Source: Rhexocercosporidium sp. MPI-PUGE-AT-0058
Taxonomy: Eukaryota > Ascomycota > Leotiomycetes > Helotiales
DNA length: 64,000 bases
Direction of reading: 5' to 3'
Assembly (NCBI GenBank): GCA_020746875.1
Contig: JAGTJL010000021.1
Coordinates: 496,001 to 560,000, forward strand
The notes under the pieces: generated by a model
The model's input: the letters and a program-made list of their open reading frames with translations, nothing else
The model's database searches: none
What the model was told of the DNA's origin: nothing
Shown here: piece by piece, positions 45,719-57,339 of the stretch
Numbering within the stretch: the stretch's first letter is position 1
Layout of the letters: every line of letters begins with the position of its first letter
Position numbers and translations under genes: made by a program

Positions 45719-48700
45719 TCAATTAAAATACTTGCGTAACAGGATAACGACGGCTTCGTGCCTATTCCGAGCAGCCAACGACAGCGGCGTCCGATCGTAA
45801 TTATCTTTCCAGTCGACATCGACCTTGCCTGTCTTAAGCAGTAACTTGACGACGGCCTCGTGCCCGTTCTGAGCAGCCAACGACAGCGGCGTCTGATCGT
45901 AATTATCTTTCGAGTCGGCATCGACCTCACTTGTCTCGAGCAGCAGCTTGACGACGGCCTCGTGCCCGTTCTCAGCAGCCAACGACAGCGGCGTCCGATA
46001 GTAATTATCTTTCGAGTCGGTATCGACCTTGCCTGTCTCGAGCAGCAGCTTGACGACGGCCTCGTGCCCGTTCCGAGCAGCCCAAGATAGCGGTGTCTGA
46101 TTGCGAAAATCTTTTGAGTCGGCATCGACCTTGACTGTCTCGAGCAACAGCTTGACGACGGCCTCGTGCCCGTTCCGAGCAGCCCAAGACAGCGGCGTCT
46201 GATTGCGAAAATCTTTTGAGTCGGCATCGACCTTGCCTGTCTCGAGCAGCAGCTTGACGACGGCCTCGTGCCCGTTCTCAGCAGCCAACGACAGCGGCGT
46301 CTGATCGTAATTATCTTCCGAGTCGGCATTGACCTCACTTGTCTCGAGCAGCAGCTTGACGACGGCCTCGTGCCCGTTCTCAGCAGCCAACGACAGCGGC
46401 GTCTGATCGTAATTATCTTTCGAGTCGGCATCGACCTCACTTGTCTCGAGCAGCAGCTTGACGACGGCCTCGTGACCGTTCTCAGCAGCCCACGACAGAA
46501 GCGTCTGACCATGTTTATCTCTTATACTTATGTCTATTGTCCTCTTTTTAAGTAATCGGAGCAGTAGGTTGTTAATGACAGGCTCTAGCTCCAAAGCGCA
46601 CAAGATGTGCTGTAGCCAGCATGACTTCGCATAAGAATAAAAGTGAAATTCATCAACTGGACGGGAATCGAAAAGCTTGCTTGCCTCTACAAGGGTTTGA
46701 CCAACATCATAGTTAGGCGCTCTCTTGGATCTCAAAAGCTTTAATGCAAGATTTCGAACGCTGCCGGAGGAGTCTAGAGTTGAACGAATGATTTTGGACG
46801 GCGCTGATCCTGCCATTATTTGCGGAACTACCAAATTAGACAGTTGCGTTTCAAAAATGCCATAATTCAGGTAGGTAACGATAATATCTCTCATTGTCCT
46901 GTGTGCCTCGGCTGTCATGAACGCGATACTAGTTGAGGTATTGAACCCAGTGAGGAGGAATTGCTTGACGCTGTGGTGCACAAGTCGTACGGTCAACTCC
47001 TCTTCATCGACAATAACGAGGCTTCCACAACAAGCCAGTGTCGAATATATGTCATTGAGAAGGGTTGCTGGGTTCCAGGTACTATTGCCAGGAACTACAC
47101 TTAAGGCTTCTCGAAGTTCATCCACTTGCAACGGACGTTGGGCCACGGTGACAAGCTCTAGGATCCGCCTTTGATACGGCTGTCCTGCTACTTCCGATCG
47201 CGCTAGGATACGAGCAAATGTTTCTGAAAGATCTTTAGGAAGATCTACTAGAGCCTGACGGATAGCGTCATCTGTTTTCATAGCGCACAAGGATATAATT
47301 TGGAGAGCCACCCAGAGGAACATTCCCTGGGACCCATGGAGAAGAGCATCTCGGATTTCCAGTATCAGAGTAGGATTTCCTATCACTAACTTTTTGGACT
47401 CTACGCAGTTCTCCAACTCTTTGTCGATGAAATCCTCAATGTCGGGATTGTCTTCGGGAATCGAGATGCACCTTGGGGTTGCAAACTCTTCCGAGCTTAA
47501 TTTCAGGGCATTATCGGGCTCCAGTCTGAATGAAACGCTAAGAAGTATTGTAAATGCGTCTTGGAGCTGCCGGAGTTGTACAATCAGTTTCTTTCTCTCC
47601 TCGTAGTCACATTCATCTAGTCCGTCCAGGATGAAATACGCTTTGTAGGTAGATGGAAGGTTGCACTGAAGCAAACTGAACAAACGTTCGAAATCTGGAG
47701 CCGAAGTAGTATCATCTAGAAATTTAGGCACCATCTCAAGGTCTGTAATGGGGCGTAGCAATTGTCGAACCAGAGACCCAATAATTGTCCCTGCGTTCAA
47801 ACTCTCAGGAATGTCGTAGCGGCAAAAGAAATAAGCTACTGCAGAATCTTTACTCTGAACGTAGAGATTTAGATCATCAACAATATTAGCCAGTAGCACG
47901 GATTTTCCAGATCCTAGCCTCCCTGTATACAGAAGTGTACAGGAATCTGCTTAATCTTTCCAGTCCTTGTAGTCGGCTGTTCGATTGAAAAGAGTTGCGT
48001 TTCCGACCTTTCGACTCTGTTTCCATGGCGTCTCGTAATCGTACGTAGAGCAAAAATCGAGGACTCGTAATCTTTTCTTCAACTTCTGCTCAAGCGATGC
48101 AGATTTAGAGCCCTTACTCCAAAGAGCTCTGAACCCGGTGTTTTCTTGTGCTTCTTCCTCAATCTTCTGAGCTACTAGCAAGATCACCTCCTCTTTAATC
48201 GAATTTGCCCAGAGATCAAGGTCCGATTGGTACGTTTTCAGCTCGGAGTCACTAAGACTCGATACAAATTGCCCAAAAGTCGACTTCTGTGTGAATCTGA
48301 ACAGCATATGACAAAGGCCAACTACCACAATAAAGTATTCTGCCAGATGCGATTGCAAATTCTTGGATCGGGCATAGAGCAAGGCGATGGTTTGGTAACG
48401 GGGAGCCGAGCGGCCAGCAATCATGAGGATGCTGGATAATTTTTCTAGATAGGAAGAGAAGTTTACAATCGACTACAAAAGTATTAACAACGCGCGTAAT
48501 AAAGAAGGTAAAGAAACACTGACAAGCAATGATATTCGTACTAGCGACCAGATACCACAAGCAATGAGGTTCTGGGAGCCGCCTATCATGACGTCCCCAA
48601 TGGCAGCGAATTGCTGAACGGCGTAGAGGAAATTCGTCATTCTTGTTCCAAAGCAACCTCCGCTGCCCCTCTTTCCAGTTGCGCAACGGTTAATCTCGGC

Positions 48701-48859
48701 GGTGAGGCGCATGACATCCCTAGGATCTGGGGGAACATTTCCGTATGTATGAAGGGTAGCTCTCTGATCGCTCGAGAGGTCGGCCTCGAACTGCCAAACA
48801 GCTTGCGCCAGGCGAATTTCAGGTTTTACTCGTGAAGCTTTCGCCAGCACACTAGACAT
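45719..48859 (-). pseudogene. NACHT-ankyrin (NLR-like) gene with one nonsense codon before the P-loop
   Basis: The reading is exon 48859-48524, an intron of 51 nt, then 48472-45719: 1029 codon positions in one frame. The N-terminal part has the features of fungal NACHT-ankyrin proteins (RLAQAVWQFEADLS; GSQNLIACGIWSLVR; FIVVVGLCHMLFRFTQKSTF). The P-loop GRLGSGKS is at 47923-47900, the Walker B FILDGLDECD follows, then a winged-helix-like region and eight ankyrin repeats at the C-terminus. A TAA at 47953-47951 stands in frame eight codons upstream of the P-loop; everything on both sides is intact. As it stands, translation yields only the N-terminal part, and a downstream start would lack the P-loop. 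CAA to TAA would be a single RIP-type change. Readthrough, an undetected intron or a sequence error are alternatives. Intact relatives are intracellular non-self or stress sensors that trigger cell death. Confidence 0.85.
45722..46519 (-). repeat. Eight near-identical 102-bp ankyrin repeats
   Basis: Seven full 34-residue units and a shorter last one share the frame (D-x-x-x-x-TPLS-(L/W)-AA, then NGHEAVVKLLLET). Variation is confined to a few places: the four residues after the first Asp, the residue before Asn-Gly-His, and the SEV/GKV/VKV segment. The identity at DNA level makes a second minus-strand frame open across the whole block. Confidence 0.92.
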
Positions 48860-51800
48860 GATGGTGAAAGTCCCAAAGGAACACAAATAGTGGCGAGCTT
48901 CGATTGAAAGGTAGCTGGAAGACTATCCCTGAGGGGAGATTGGAGAGGTTGGAGAGTTGGAGAGAAGTGGAAAGCTTGGCCGATAAGGATTATGAGGTGA
49001 GCTGGCTGGGCTCTCGATTAAGCAACCAGTTGGAGTTAAAACGTGGGGGTGAGGCTGAAATTTCTAGGCAGCGTCGAACACCAACCTTTCTTGTAACTTC
49101 TTGCAATTCAACCTTCAGCTCAACTTTCAGCTTAGAGAGACTGATTGAGGGAGCTTCGTCCGTACTTGTAATTCCATCAAGCTCCCCAGGTCGAAGGCTA
49201 GAGTTCCTTAGCCCTGGAGATCATATGCGGGGCCAACTCGCGCCGCACGTCAAAGCGGAAGCCAAGTTTGTAGTGACGAGCTAGTGGAGAGGCCCTCGAC
49301 GAGACTTCCCGTACGAGGTGAGGGCTACGAATCTCACGGCATAACTCTTTATTCTCGTGAGAGCAAAAGAGTCTCAGGTGGAAGCGTGGTGCATTGCACG
49401 ATGCGACTAAGGCAATTACGAATCGAGGAATAACTACTAAACAGGTATAAAAACTACCCGGTCGATGTTAACTTGTGTCAGAAGCAGGGTCCTTAATTGA
49501 CATATAATATTTAAGTCGCAGAACTTCGGTCCTCGTGGTCTTGATATCGAATAAGGCACCTCTGGTATGGCGATGTGGAGTTTGCAGCCGACGGTGATCG
49601 GAACGGCAGAGCCGCAACGTGTCACTTAAGGCACTTATCAACGAAAAACCGAGCGAAATAATCGAAGACTTGAGCTGCATATCGTTAAGGCTTTATTATA
49701 GAGCGTCGTTAAGGGGTCTTTTGGAGGGAGATATGTGGAGGCATTTGACGCCCGGTACAAAGCAACGAGCGACAACCTCCGGGCCTATGGGCTTGATGAC
49801 TACAGCAGCTAGTATTAAGGAAACACGGGAGAGCGGGCCTGGGTACCAGCGAGTTAGTAGGATGTATTAGTTAGTGGCTGGAAATATAAGAGAGTCTCTG
49901 CCTGGCTAGGGGTTCCTCTCGAGCAGAGCTGCGAGATATAGCCGTCTTGAGATGAGGATTTTCGCTCAGGTGTCGCGAAGGGCTTTATAATCTGGGGCAA
50001 GGCGTATAATAGTGGTGATAGTGACACTGCCTGTGCGGGCCGAGAGGACGGATGCGAGTGTCGGTCTAATAGGAGAATAGAGAGCCTTTAGACTTGGCTA
50101 TTGAATTAGACTTAAGGAGCATATTGCGGATATAGGTGAAGGTTTTGCCTGGGCTGGAAACCGAAGCCCAAGAGTTGTGAGTCTTAATTTTCCTTCTTAG
50201 ATGTATCTTGTCTTAATTAATGTATACTACTGTGATTTCTGTTTTATATAATTCTGCGTTAGCGAGCTTTCTAGATCAGACGGCGAGGCTGCACAGCTGG
50301 CGGCCCATAATACAAAAACAATCTTACGTGTTTTGTACTTTATACATCTATTGCCTCTTTTATATTAACGCAGTTCGAACATCGTAGTGGCTTAAGTTAA
50401 TCTCAAGTTCCTACAGTCCTTTGGCTCTTTGGAGAGGATACGGTAAGGCTGAATAGTCTCGGCTAGCTTGTTTTGGCTGCTCGAGTATGTTTGCCACAGA
50501 CACTTATAAACTAAGTTGTATTGAACTACAAGTAGTATAACTCTCTAGTGGCCTTGTGGAGACCTTTTCTGGTACGCGGGCTTTAATGGTTTTTTTTTAA
50601 AAAAAAAAAAAATTGCGAATTCGAGGGGAAGCCGATTTTGCAAGCGACTGTAGAATAGAAGAAAGACTTCAGAGCGTTGAGGCTTCTTCTGAAAATGCTT
50701 TGTTGATAATCGGGACTGCAGGTTTGCAGGTTTCCAAAAACAAAACCCAGTCTTCCCGACGTCAATGGCGCTGATAGGAAGCTTTGATTGGACAATTCTC
50801 AAATGAATGGGGCACATATCCCATGGTTTCTGTTCTCGTTTCCCTGCTCGCCAAACATCAACAAACATCACTACTTATATTCTCTACTAAAAAGAAATTT
50901 CCTGCCACTGCGCTCTTCTAACTAGGACTATGCACGTACCGATTGTAGTTGCCAAGTAGGCTCTGATCGCAGAGCAGCAGCCCAAAGCATCGATTTCATC
51001 TCCTTGTCAGTCCATGAGCTGAAGAACTTTCTTGTTGTCAACACTCCTGGCTACTGGCACCAGCGATATCACGTGCGTCTCCCGCTTTGTTATTGGTGGA
51101 GCAATCTATGAGACTTTAGAGGACGATCCTTCTCCCACAGTGTTCCCAAGCAGCGAGTCTTAATCACTCTTGTACGAATATTTCCAACAAAGATACGACG
51201 AGTGTAAATACTCTAGCAGGAGACTCGTCTGACCGACGCCGAAATTGAGCAGAGTCGGGTAGGAAGTAATTGAGGACAATATTCGGTCTATAAACTCTTG
51301 CTAAAAGCAAAATTGACGCCAGAAACATCAAGCCTACATGACACAAGACTCTCTTATGCTTAAACGGAAACACCGAACAGCCTTCCCAGCTCCGATGATG
51401 AGTGCCGATCGATGTGTGTTGTTGTAGAACAATTCTAGGCTCCAAAGACCGACAATCATACTTCTCCGGATTCCAGCATTACCCTGCACCTTGTTCTTTT
51501 TCATTTCTTATTGGTTTCTATTTAAGAACTCTAATTCATCTTAAAAGGATGTTTGCACTGCAGCAAAATACTCCTATGCAGGATCCCATTGATTTTCAGT
51601 TAGGGCTGAGCATTTCGACGGTTTTCAGTGAGTGAAAGCTTGCCCTTTTTCATTTTCATTAAACCTCAAATTAATTATTTTGAACAACTGCGGGAGGTCC
51701 CATTTGCGTATCGCAGTATGCAATTCAAGTCCTTGCCTCTTATTAACTGTGGCATCATCGCCGTGGAATACCTTGTTGTGATCAAGCCTCGGAAGTTGTC

Positions 51801-52476
51801 ATTTAATCATACCTCATCTTATGACCCCTGCGCTTCAAGGAATTCACGAATAAGTAAACAAAAATATCCTAAGTATGGGATGCACAATTGCACCTGAATA
51901 ATAACCGCATTTTCGCCGAAAACACCTACTATATACTATTTAAGCAGGCACCAAGTCGCTTTCCTTATTTCGCCGTCATCTCAATCAGCTATCTGGCCTC
52001 GGCATGTTTTCGCCGCAAACTCGGCTACTGAGTAAGCAAATCACAGGAAGCATTCTGTGCAGTGTCAGCCAGCTGTCATCAAGGATGCGATCTGATAAAG
52101 ATGCCGTCGCATCCTCATCTCGACAAAAATGGCTCCTTTGGGCATGGGTATTCCCGATCATGAGCTCTAAGTGGAGGAACCGTATCCCGATGTCCCAATG
52201 TGGATACTGAGTAATTAGTTATGTTCTGCAATTGTTGTTTGACCCCCACTTCTCACTTATGACATGGAGGGGTTCGACGGAAAACGTCATTTCGAAGCTG
52301 GCATTGTTGATCAATTTGGAATTGATTGTTCTTTTATCTTGCGGGAGTTGATATGCTCTTGCCAAAAGTACTAAAAAGTGCGCTCGCACTTCTTTCTGGG
52401 AATATCAACGGGACGCTTTCAACAAAACCCTCACCGAAACTTCCTCAACTCCATCCACCTAACGAATATCATCACG
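48860..52476. other. Gene-free, partly A/T-rich region
   Basis: It lies upstream of the NACHT-ankyrin gene. From 49300 to 50550 the sequence is rich in TTA/TAG-type trinucleotides with no long frame, consistent with an old, mutated repeat that I cannot assign. A T/A homopolymer junction (about 9 T then 14 A) lies at 50588-50611. I see no gene. Confidence 0.45.
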
Positions 52477-53378
52477 ATGCCGTACATCACTACCAAAGAC
52501 CAAACCTCGATCTTCTACAAAGATTGGGGTAACCCAACTGGAAAAGTCGTAACATTCTCCCATGGTACGCTTCCCCTTCCCTTTCTTTATCCATTCACCT
52601 ATTCAGCAAATATCAAAAGACTAACTCACCTTCAGGCTGGCCCCTCAACTCCGACAACTTTGAGAACCAGATGTTCTTTCTCGCCTCCCAAGGCTACCGC
52701 TGCATCGCCCACGACCGCCGCGGCCACGGCCGCTCTTCTCAACCCTGGGACGGAAACACCATGGACCAATATGCCGATGACCTCTCGGAACTCTTCGAAA
52801 ACCTCGAACTCAAAGACGTAATGATGGTCGGGCATTCCACCGGCGGCGGAGAAGTAGTCCGGTACCTCGCCCGCCACGGTTCATCTCGCGTCTCCAAAGC
52901 GGTCCTCATCAGCGCCGTCCCTCCCATCATGGTGAAATCGGAATCAAACCCAAACGGCACACCCATTGAAGTCTTCGACAGCTTCCGTGCGGCTATGATA
53001 GCTGATCGAGCGCAGTTCTTCCTCGATGTTCCGTCAGGCCCGTTCTTCAATTTCAATAAATCTGGTGTAAAGGTCTCGCAAGGTCTCATTCAGAGTTGGT
53101 ACCAGCAGGCTATGATGTGTGGGTTTAAGAATGCGTATGATTGTATCAAGGTGTTCAGTGAGACGGATATGACGGAGGATATGAAGGGTATTGATATTCC
53201 TGTGCTGCTTTTGCATGGGGATGGAGATCAGGTTGTGCCGATTGGTGATGCGGCTGAGATGGGTATTAAGCTGTTGAAGAACGGAACGTTGAAGGTTTAC
53301 CCTGGGGGTGCACATGCGTTGCCGAATACGGAGACGCAAAGCATTAATGAAGATTTATTGGGTTTCTTGAAGGCTTAG
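52477..53378 (+). CDS. Alpha/beta hydrolase, non-haem chloroperoxidase-like
   Basis: Exons 52477-52564 and 52636-53378, joined across a 71-nt intron in phase 1, give 276 residues, the usual size for this group. The oxyanion motif HGWP spans the splice junction. CIAHDRRGHGRS follows, then the nucleophile elbow GHSTGGG (Ser near residue 98), the acid in HGDGDQVVP and the histidine in GGAHALP near the C-terminus, so the full triad is present. There is no signal peptide, so it should be cytosolic. Bacterial and fungal relatives are named non-haem chloroperoxidases or esterases; peroxidase activity in such proteins is a side reaction, and the natural substrate cannot be read. It sits between two damaged NACHT genes, apparently intact. 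Confidence 0.93.
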
Positions 53379-54540
53379 ATGGTGGTAATGAGGACGAAGT
53401 AGCATGCATGGATCTTTAAGAAGGGCCAGTTGGCTGGGCTACGAGAACGCTTGTTTTCGTAAGGTACATATCTTAATCGAAACTTACCTCTAGTTTCGTT
53501 GAACTAGATACAGCACCGCTAAATAAAAACATGATTTCAGGACAGCCTGCCTATTCCTTTATGTTGATAGAGACAGCTTCAGAGTGATAGAGTGATATGG
53601 GTTGTTGTTACACTCAGTAGAAGCCTCCCAGGCTACAACTAGAGATTCGGTGTGCTTTCATCTTTAAGGACAACATTTTTACTTTCGCACGAGTATAGTA
53701 AATGATAAAAATGTAGTCCATCACAAACCAATTGATGACACCAATGGTGTTAATGAGCTTCAATAAAGTCTATGTATTGTGCCATGGGACATTTTAGTTC
53801 TTTCGGGTTCATGACTGGAAACGTAAGATGCTTGCAAAGGGGTGCGAAATCCACCTCAGGCAAAAAAATAATACTTCTACACTTCTCGACACTTCGCAGC
53901 TTGGGAAACTTTGGATTGTTAAATTGCAACGAGCCGGGAATATTTGAAAGGCAGCCTATATAGTATATTGCTTGGTGGCAGGTTGCATGCCTACAGGAAA
54001 GGGGGTGAAAACAAAATAGATGCCCTTCGCAGATTGATAAAGTTTTTCTCAACTAAGCGAGAAGCAACAAAGAAATCCAGAAGTAAGGGATGAACCAAGT
54101 AAGTGCAGAGACTTCACCTTTCACATAAATCATTAGGCTCAAAACCTTGAAACCACTAATAGGGTTATATCTGCATACCCAGGCATCGTGTATTGATGTT
54201 TCCTTAGCGAGTCCTGTCTTCCAAATCGGCGACCAGAAACGCTCATCCAAACCCACCCCTCCATATCTCTTGCGCTTCCTTTGCCTGAAAGACTCTGCAC
54301 ATTGATACGTTCCTAGCGATAGGTAATTGAGACTTCTGCCGATCGTTTCCAAACCCCTCGGAGCCAAGAGAAAGCCGTTGTTTCGATAATGCCACGATTC
54401 CATCCGTCATTCTTGAAACCTCACGGACGTACTCAACAGCCGATGATTTCCTCCAACTCCCAAGCACACCGACATTTAAACCAAGAGACGCAGAAGCCTA
54501 GCTATGTCAGTTACTTCCTTCGGAGCACCGTTGAGCGCAC
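53379..54540. other. Gene-free stretch
   Basis: Between the hydrolase 3' end and the stop of the second NACHT gene. The frame at 54053-54403 (minus) has no domain features. I see no gene. Confidence 0.45.
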
Positions 54541-56020
54541 TTACGAAAACCACTTAGCAGGAGTAAAGATGGCGACGGTCTGCAGTCTTTTCCTCTTCGG
54601 TCTAAGGGGTGTTCCCAGCCCTGCAAGCTCTGTTGGGTTTTCGAGGAGCTCCACGTTCCGATCGATCAGCCTTAGAAGCTTTTGGCAGTTTTGGACATTC
54701 CATTGTTCAATCAATTCGCGAAACGTCTTGCTCGGTTGCAACTGCTCGTAACGGCCTTTGTTCATGACGAACTCGTCCTGCTCTGAAGGATCGAAATAAG
54801 GCTCGTATGCAGCTCTCGGCTCGCATAACACTAGAACCTCGGATAAGTATGTTCTGGACAAATCGTAGGATGGTGGGTTCGCGCTCAAGTACATAACGTC
54901 AGCCGTTCTCGTGAAGTTAAAAGTGATGCGAGGGTCGACTTGTGCCTGTAGCAGAAATTCCAGGGCTCTAGCCAACGAATTCGAGATTCTAACATCCCTT
55001 TCCTGTTGTAAAAAAATATGCTGGCCTACTCGGCATACAAAATTCTGCCATAGAGAATTTTTGCTTAAGGATTTTAAGGGGTATTCCAGGATTTTCCGGC
55101 TGACAAATCTGTTAGACGTGAGCTGCCGGAGCACTTCCAGAGAAGCTGGTTTGCTGCCATAGAGAATTGAATCAAGAAGACATTTGCAAAGCTCGGCTCT
55201 TGTCCGATCCTGGTTGAAGAAAGTAACACGATTCTCGCGCTTCCATGAAAAAGACTCTGTGAATCCCAGAGCAAGCGAAGAGGATGTTATGGACACTAGA
55301 TCGTTCCAAGATGCATATCCCAAACTACTCACCGGTGCAAAACCTCGGAATGAGAACCAGTCGATTTCGCTGATGGATTTGCTACCAGCTTGGGCCTGTA
55401 TCAGGACACCATCTAAAATATCCATTTGCTTGAGATGTTTGTCGGACAATGAAGCCCTAAGCCATGACAAGCATGAGTTCATGATTTCCCCATGCATTAC
55501 TCTCAAAATGTGCAAGTCCCACTGAAATAGTTTAATATGGGCGATTATGGACTGTAATATAGCAGATCTGACATCAAAGCTTTTGACGAAGGCTGATTTA
55601 GCTTGCGGACAATCGTTTCTCAAGAACTCGTATATGGAGCGGTGGGTGACTTTTAGTCGCCCTTGGAAGGAGGGATAACTGCTCTCTCCTGGGGGGCAAT
55701 CCAATTCTTCCAGGAAACTTGTCCCGTTCAGCCCATAGTAATATTCTCTCTCTCCATCTGCTTGTATGAAGCCTTTCAAAATATGCTTGACGTGTCGGTA
55801 AAATTTGGTTGCTCGAGCAATCATTTGATCATTCGTGAGAGGTTCAATTTCCAACATTTCGGAGAATTTATCGCTTTTCAAAAATTCTTTGACGAAAGAG
55901 TAGTTGAATATTGATAGAAACCGAAGCTTATGTTCATCTGCAGTCGTGAGAATAGCTATAATGGCCCATACTTCTTTTTGAAGCTGCCGGTCAACGGACG
56001 TGAGCAAATTCGTGAACAGA

Positions 56021-56028
56021 TCCTCCAG
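56021..56028. repeat. Target-site duplication, left copy
   Basis: TCCTCCAG, identical to 57332-57339, directly abuts the left end of the hAT element. Confidence 0.95.
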
Positions 56029-57331
56029 CAGAGCATCCAATAAGTCAGCTAGCTTATAAGCAAGTCGGTAAGCTGAGCTTTTGACATAAGCCAGTCAGCT
56101 GTAGAATATTTATAAGCCAATCAGCTTGCTTAAAAGTTAGCTTATAAGCGCTTATAAGCTAGTACCTTTAATTTTGACTGTAATAAGGTCATTAATAGGG
56201 CTGAATTCGCGTGTTTTTGGCCACTGAATTGGTGTGTTTTAGTGGTCCCGGGAGCCCAAATTAGGCGGTGAAACCCGGCAGAATCGTAGAATTTCCCCAT
56301 AATCATCTTTTGGCTATTTCCACTATTAACTCTAGCTTTGACTTCTCAATATCTCCACCCATTATGTCTCGATCAACTTCTCCTATTAATATCGACGAGA
56401 ATGCGTCACAAACTTCATCTATACCTTCTGCAAGCACCACTGCACCTATACAGAGCGCGTTTCGGCGTATAATAGGATCTTCGGCTTCTTCGGCGCAAGT
56501 CAAGCTAAAGGACTCTTGTCGAATCCGACTTCAATAACCACGGAGGCATATAAAGCTCTATTACACACGCCTGGGGGAAAACCAAAGAATATTACACTAA
56601 AACAGACGCTTCAATAGCGTGGATGGCGGCTCTAGTACTCCACCCCCGATAGAAATAGGCCTACTTTGATCAACAGTAGAGTGGCCCCTCGATGGCTCGA
56701 TTCGTCAAAGAAGGCAAAGCAAACCTCAGAGCCTTATGGCTGCGGGAATACAAGGAAATAGAGGGGCCTGCTACCAGAATTGAGGTATCCCCGGAGCCGT
56801 CGGCTCGTAGGTCTTACATGGAGTCAGTTCTTGATCAGTTAGCCCCTACCTTACCTTCTGGCTCCACGCGGGGTAGGTCTTTAGCTCGCAAAGATCAGTT
56901 GACTCAATATCTTGAAGAGGCACCAACAGATCAGCCTCTTATGGAGTATTGGTTGTCAAAAGAGGTCCAGTGGCCACAGTTATGTAAAATAGCGTTTGAT
57001 TTCCTTTCTGTCCCTGCAATGAGCTCTGAGTGTGAGCGTGTCTTCTCTTCTTGCGCTTTACAGACTACTCCACAGAGCTCTAATTTGGGTGGTAATATGC
57101 TGTGGCACCAGGAATGCCTCAAGAATTGGCAGAGAAGAGGCGCTATTCAAATGGAGACTTGTTGGAACGCTGCACTTCTTGACTTCAGTAAATAGAAAAT
57201 TAAGGTACTAGCTTTTAAGTTGCTTATAAGCTGGTCCCCATAAGTCAATCAGTTATCGTTTTGCTGTAAGTCAATCAGTTGAAGTTTTGACTCAGCTGAT
57301 TAGCTGACTGGCTGACTTATTGGATGCTCTG
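56029..57331 (+). mobile_element. Non-autonomous hAT element, 1303 bp
   Basis: The element is bounded by 21-bp perfect terminal inverted repeats starting CAGAGCATCC (56029-56049 and 57311-57331) and by an exact 8-bp target duplication, the hAT hallmark. Palindromic GCTTATAAGC occurs at 56052, 56140, 56150 and 57222, all subterminal, as expected of transposase-binding sites. Inside is the remnant of a plus-strand transposase. At 1.3 kb it is far shorter than an autonomous hAT element (usually 2.5-4 kb), so it would need transposase supplied from elsewhere. Confidence 0.95.
56364..57195 (+). pseudogene. hAT transposase remnant, central part deleted
   Basis: It starts with a Ser/Thr-rich N-terminus at ATG 56364 and stops at 56534-56536. 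After several stops a second frame (56692-57195) encodes the hAT C-terminal dimerisation region: PLMEYWLSKEVQWPQLCKIA, then FLSVPAMSSECERVFSS. The catalytic core and the zinc-finger region between them are missing. Confidence 0.88.
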
Positions 57332-57339
57332 TCCTCCAG
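57332..57339. repeat. Target-site duplication, right copy
   Basis: TCCTCCAG, identical to 56021-56028, immediately beyond the right inverted repeat. Confidence 0.95.

Noticed and set aside
45613..46512. 299-codon minus-strand open frame over the ankyrin repeats, rich in Arg/Ser/Cys
   Set aside because: It is an alternative frame of the 102-bp repeats. The period is a multiple of three, so one stop-free unit makes the whole array open.
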